From Choanephora cucurbitarum (lineage: Eukaryota; Mucoromycota; Mucoromycetes; Mucorales; Choanephoraceae), in the NCBI GenBank assembly GCA_025331435.1, contig JAIWNI010000010.1, forward strand, positions 434,001 to 498,000: DNA of 64,000 bases, written 5' to 3'. Positions 59,541 to 64,000 of this stretch are shown here, piece after piece; position 1 is the stretch's first letter, and every line of letters begins with the position of its first letter. The notes beneath the pieces were generated by a model, which was given only the letters and a program-made list of their open reading frames with translations, searched no databases and was not told the DNA's origin. The translations under genes and the position numbers were made by a program.

Positions 59541-60487
59541 TCAAGAGACAAGAAGCTCAATTGTGCATCACTCTAACATGGACTTGCTTGCAACAATAAA
59601 CTACCTATAACCTCATAGCTATTTCTCATTATGGTGCATAAGCTACTTTTTTGAATAAGAATAAAAGCACTACTTTATCTAACAAATCACTCCCATATAT
59701 CTTTGAGTTATGACAACAACCACTCTTTAATCTTTGCTTTACTAGATTAAGCTCAAGCAAAAAAAAACAGGCTATTTTTCCATAGCAAAATAGTCTCAAT
59801 GACCACAATTGTGTATGGTACTACTGATATGCCAGTCTATTTATCAGAACATTAGATCTATTGTTTCCGCAAATCAACAAACTCTGTTTACTGTGTTTGA
59901 GTAAACAACTTACAAGTCTTGTGAATGACTATTTTTCTCCTTTCAAAAGTATGTGTCTTGACAAACAAACAATCAACAAAGGCGTGCTTGTCAAAATGAG
60001 CATATGTTTTATTAACAATCTATAGTATAGTGGCAACAAATCAACCCAACTAAGATAAGTACCCCCTCCCTCCTTTTCTTTCTTCCTTCTTTGTTTATAT
60101 AAAAGCATAAACAAGAAGAAAAAAAAGTGAATGGTAAGCACAACTGGACAGAAACAAGCTTATTTCAAGTTGATCTTGATTCAAATAGGTTGTTTTATTG
60201 TGACGCCTACACAGTAGGATTGTACCTAAATAAATAAGTTGCAAAAAGGGAACTCTGCGCGTGCCATAAATCTATGTGGTTCAAGACTGATTGGCTGCAA
60301 TCACAACCCCGCCTTACCTACTTTAGTTTGTCTGTTCATTTTGAATTTATTTAGATTTTTCTCTCTTTTTCTTTTCTATACACATACATATACACTCTTT
60401 CTTTCTTTTCTGTTGATCTTCTAAAGAACTTCATCACACAGCTCTTTCTCTCTTTTCTTATCATACACCTATCTAGACAATAACATT
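59541..60487. other. Intergenic DNA upstream of the septin gene
   Basis: AT-rich 3' flank of the small gene, then a C/T-rich leader (about 60330-60480) of the septin gene. No gene seen. Confidence 0.5.
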
Positions 60488-62331
60488 ATGGCTCACGTAA
60501 GCTTATATCTTAATAATGTTGTCTATCAAAATTAATCGTAAATATACATCTATCTTAGAGACTCGGAGGACGTAGAAAAAACGTAAAGAAGGGTTTCCAA
60601 TTTACTCTCATGGTAGTTGGTATGTAACAGCAACTCAGATGACCAAGATGACCACTCACTTTCTTATTTAGGTGCTTCTGGTACTGGTCGCACTACTTTT
60701 GTCAACACTCTTTGTGATGACCAAGTTCTTACTAGAAAGGAACTTGACAACCCTGAAGAAGCCCACAGAGAAGAAGGCATCAGCATTAAGCCTATTTCTG
60801 TCGGTAAGTTTTGCTTTTGTGTATTTGGTTGTTCAATTAGAGTAACCCTTTCTAAACCAATTTAAACTAGAACTTGACGAAGACGGTGTAAGGTAAAATA
60901 TGATAAAAGGGGAACACAAAATATATATGAAAAAGAGGAGCTATTTCAGGAGTTTTTTTTTGGCTGCTTCTCTGTCTCTCTTTTTAGAACACATAAAAAA
61001 AAGGGGGAAAACAAGAAGACAGAAGGAACTTACACATATTTAATTAGAATCTCTTTGACTATTGTTGATACACCAGGCTTTGGTGATAATATTGATAATG
61101 AAGCATGGTAAAAAAAGAAAAAAGTTTGTAATAGTCTGACTTTGATTTTAATTATTATTGAAACCATTAGTTTCCATGAAATTGTTACTTACTTGGAGAA
61201 ACAATACGATGACATTCTTGCTGAAGAATCAAGAATCAAGCGTAACCCTAGATTCCGTGATAACCGTATCCATGCTCTCTTGTATTTCATTGCCCCCACC
61301 GGTCACGCGTAAATATGGATAGTTTGGATAATGTAGCTCTTTTCTAATCTATATATCTTGACAGCTTGCGTGAGATTGATATCGAGTTGATGCGTCGATT
61401 AAGTCCTCGTGTTAATGTGATTCCAGTTATCGGCCGTGCTGATTCTCTTACACCTCAAGAATTAAAGGACTTTAAGAAAAGAGTAAGCGTATACAAACCA
61501 ACAAGCGAGAATGAAAAAAAGAGAGGAGAGAAGGAAACAGATCACAAGTTAACTTACATTGCGAATTGATAGATCATGGAAGATATTGAGCATTACAACA
61601 TTCCTATCTACAACTTCCCTTACGATGTTGAAGAAGACGAAGAAGACACTATTGAGGAAAACAGTGAATTAAGAGTATGTTGATCTAATTTCTTTCTAAA
61701 GGAAGCAAGACTGACCAGAACTCTTTTTTGTTTCTCCTTCTTCATCAATAGGCCCTTTTGCCTTTCTCAATCATTGGTAGTGAGGAAGAAGTTGTTGTAA
61801 ATGGTCGCACTGTCCGTGGTCGTCAGTACCCTTGGGGTGTTGTTGAAGTTGACAACCCTAAGCACTCCGATTTTGGTCGTTTGAGATCTGCTTTATTAAG
61901 GTAATTTGACTAACATGTCTGTGCACATTTATTTGCTCATATGATAGACTAACATACACATATATAGTTCTCATTTGCAAGATCTTAAGGAAATTACTCA
62001 TGATTTTCTTTATGAAAACTACCGTACTGAAAAGTTAAGTCGCACCGTCAATGGTGGCGATCAAGAAGATGCTTCTATGAACCCCGAAGATATGGCTTCT
62101 CAAAGTGTTCGATTGAAGGAAGAACAATTGAGAAAGGAAGAAGAAAAGGTAGGAACAAATAGAGTGCATTTCCTTTTTCTGGTAACTGACTGTATCATTC
62201 TGTAGCTTCGTGAAATCGAGTTGAAGGTTCAACGCGAGATTCAAGAAAAGAGAGCTGAGCTTTTGAGTAAAGAAGAAGCTTTGCGTAACCTTGAGGCTAG
62301 ATTGGCACAAGCTCAATTGGCTGACCATTAA
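60488..62331 (+). CDS. Septin, Cdc11/AspA type (11 exons, 365 aa)
   Basis: Exons: 60488-60496, 60559-60619, 60672-60803, 60871-60892, 61048-61107, 61171-61308, 61365-61482, 61573-61674, 61752-61900, 61968-62148 and 62206-62331, together 365 aa. The GTP-binding domain has the P-loop variant [15 protein letters not shown] (Arg in place of the usual Lys, as in Cdc11/AspA), the G3 motif DTPGFGDN and G4-like GRADSL. The septin-unique element near the end of the G domain ([19 protein letters not shown], then [20 protein letters not shown]) is intact. A C-terminal coiled coil ([28 protein letters not shown]) ends the protein. Cdc11-type septins usually lie at the ends of the septin rod and build rings at septa and hyphal necks. 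The first coding exon is only 9 nt and exon 4 only 22 nt. Confidence 0.93.
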
Positions 62332-62807
62332 AGAAAATTCTTTCTCTTTCTCTTTATATTCTAATTTCATTTGCTTCTCTCACACTATCTCTTTTTTTTC
62401 TTTATTTAATACAATTTACATACCTTTATTTAATCTGCAATACATACGCTTTTGACCAGAATGTTAGCAACACAACACAAATGTCGCGTTTTTATTTTCA
62501 GAAACAAATACTACACGCTTTCATAAAGAAAAATTTAGGCACAATATCATTCTATTGGTTTGCAATGCCTATGAGTGAAGCTAGAAACAATCAAAGATTT
62601 CAGTTTTAGGGTGTTAGCATAAATCATGTATTTTCAGTTGAATCTAAGAACTTTGTATTGGTAGACTGTCGTAAGTTTTGAAGTGTGTAACTATATGCTT
62701 ATTTTTTGCGTTCATAGAAAATCGTTTTTATTCTTTCTCTTTTGCCCCTTTCCCTCTCCCTCCTTTTTTTTCTCTTTCTCTCATTCTTCACGCAATCCCA
62801 TTTCACA
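62332..62807. other. Spacer between the septin and GCR1_C genes
   Basis: 3' flank and a strongly C/T-rich 5' leader (62725-62800). No gene seen. Confidence 0.5.
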
Positions 62808-63971
62808 ATGAGACTTCGTAGTTCTCGTCGACATTCCCCTCAAACATTTGAAGAACTCAGTAGTATCACGGACAGAGTAGCATATTCGCAACAGAAAGAC
62901 TTTAAGGTGACTTTTTTTTCTATAATAAAGAAAAGAACGCGAGCTTAAATTGAACGTAAAAATGTTCAGGAGTGGTGCAGAGTGAAAAACTTTGATGATG
63001 GCGACTTGATTTACGAAGAAAAACTAAGAGATTTTCTGATTGACTACGTCTTCAAACGAAAGAAGCGTATCGTAACTGCAATGAGTAAACACCAGCCTTA
63101 TTTAGGTGAAGATGCCATTGGTCGATATGTATTTTCCATAGTTCAACTCCATAAACAACAAATGGCACAAAATATCAATTCTTATGATAACCCTAATGGT
63201 CCACTTGTGAAAGAAGCTATCCAAGAACATCTTGATAAAAATCCTAATTTAAGAAAAGGATTTCGTCTTCGATATCAAGAAAAGGGTAAGAAAGCCTCAT
63301 CTTCTACCGCCTCATCTAGAAATGATAGACATAGAAGGCGCACTCTAAATCGAAATGAGCCATGCATCAAGCAATTCATGAAGCTGAAGTCTGAGATGGA
63401 AGCCGGAATTAATACATTGAGTTCACTGATACAAGCAGAAGAAGAAGATGATTATCAGCTTCACATTGAGAAAATACGACAAACACTTATGAACATGCTT
63501 GATTCAAGCAATATGTATCTCAATTCTAGCGCTGAAACAGCAGCAGCAGCATCACTCATTTCACCCACACCTAGCTTAGAAAACCTTACCAATGTATCAA
63601 GTCTTTCTTTACATGATTTAGTTGATCTACCGGATATATGCACAAAGAAAAGTCCACCAAAGCAGTCACCTGACAGGTCAATAAGATCTGTCAGTGATGC
63701 TTGGCGAGAATATTCAATAGGCATAAACGGTGGATTGCCACTGAAGTACTTGGAAGAAAATTTTGGGATGTCGTGGTTGAAGAGAGATACGCCCATGAAC
63801 GATTATTGCTTTTACGAAAGAAGAAAGCATTTAATCAATCTAATCAAAAGAATTGCCAAAAATGAGAACGTATCCCAAGAAGAAGTAGCTGAAAGATTGG
63901 AAATGGAGAGAAGGGCAAGAAAAGTTCGCCTAGATAAACTGTCTACTATCTTGATAGATGAAGGGCTTTAA
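62808..63971 (+). CDS. GCR1_C-domain protein, candidate transcription regulator (366 aa)
   Basis: Exon 1 (62808-62906) and exon 2 (62970-63971) join through a 63-nt intron to 366 aa. Residues about 270-335 match the pattern of the GCR1_C DNA-binding domain (yeast Gcr1, Msn1, Hot1): SVSDAWREYSIGINGGLPLK, YLEENFGMSWLKRDTP and CFYERRKHLINLIKRI. The N-terminal half (VKNFDDGDLIYEEKLRDFL, then SKHQPYLGEDAIGRYVFSIV) resembles the companion helical domain found in Mucoromycota members of this group. A basic Ser-rich linker lies near 138-160. Gcr1 activates glycolytic genes in yeast, but this domain occurs in regulators of very different roles, so no target is assigned. The gene is complete; its stop lies 29 nt before the window end. 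Confidence 0.8.
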
Positions 63972-64000
63972 GTATACCAACCACAGAAATATTGGCCAAA

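Overview
This window looks like nuclear DNA of a filamentous early-diverging fungus, most likely a Mucorales (Mucoromycota) species; I cannot name the genus. The reasons are an AT-rich sequence with many poly-T/poly-A tracts and microsatellites, genes cut by many short GT-AG introns (mostly about 47-80 nt, often ending in TAG), purely fungal genes (an ECM33-type GPI wall protein, an SPX-domain phosphate transporter, a Cdc11/AspA-type septin, a GCR1_C regulator, a beta-flanking protein homologue) and a decayed Tc1/mariner transposase of a type I know from Mucorales genomes. All exon boundaries were assembled by hand from splice signals and reading phase; every multi-exon model given with exon coordinates closes to an exact codon count.

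Layout. 0-0.7 kb: a five-exon gene whose product looks like the peroxin PEX39. 0.8-8 kb: a gene-poor stretch with a lysine-rich ORF, a dead Tc1/mariner transposase, decayed minus-strand genes of unknown family and simple repeats. 8.2-17.5 kb: a Myb-like protein, a Cys-type glutathione peroxidase (plus strand), then on the minus strand a C2 plus class-3 lipase (DAG-lipase type), an ECM33-like wall protein and an SPX/DASS phosphate transporter. 17.5-36.5 kb: sparse region with a beta-trefoil (ricin-B-like) protein, LAMTOR3, CDC50/LEM3, FRA10AC1, a candidate small secreted protein, a beta-flanking protein and an 88-aa unknown. 36.5-59.5 kb is dense: a CAMKL-type kinase, a RING E3, REX1 exonuclease, BCS1, the giant VPS13 (13 exons, 3192 aa), the Golgi CASP/COY1 coiled-coil protein and a 113-aa unknown. 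60.5-64 kb: a septin and a GCR1_C protein.

The genes do not form a pathway cluster. Several act on membranes (VPS13 lipid bridge, CDC50 flippase subunit, CASP Golgi tether, LAMTOR3 lysosome/vacuole, DAG lipase, PEX39), but this is ordinary eukaryotic gene order. Compact head-to-tail spacing (about 60-150 bp between CDC50/FRA10AC1, RING/REX1, REX1/BCS1 and VPS13/CASP) suggests short intergenic regulatory DNA there. The most notable observations are the probable PEX39, two GC-AG introns in LAMTOR3, very short coding exons in the septin gene, and the decayed genes in the first 6 kb. I found no rRNA, tRNA, CRISPR array or virus-like region.
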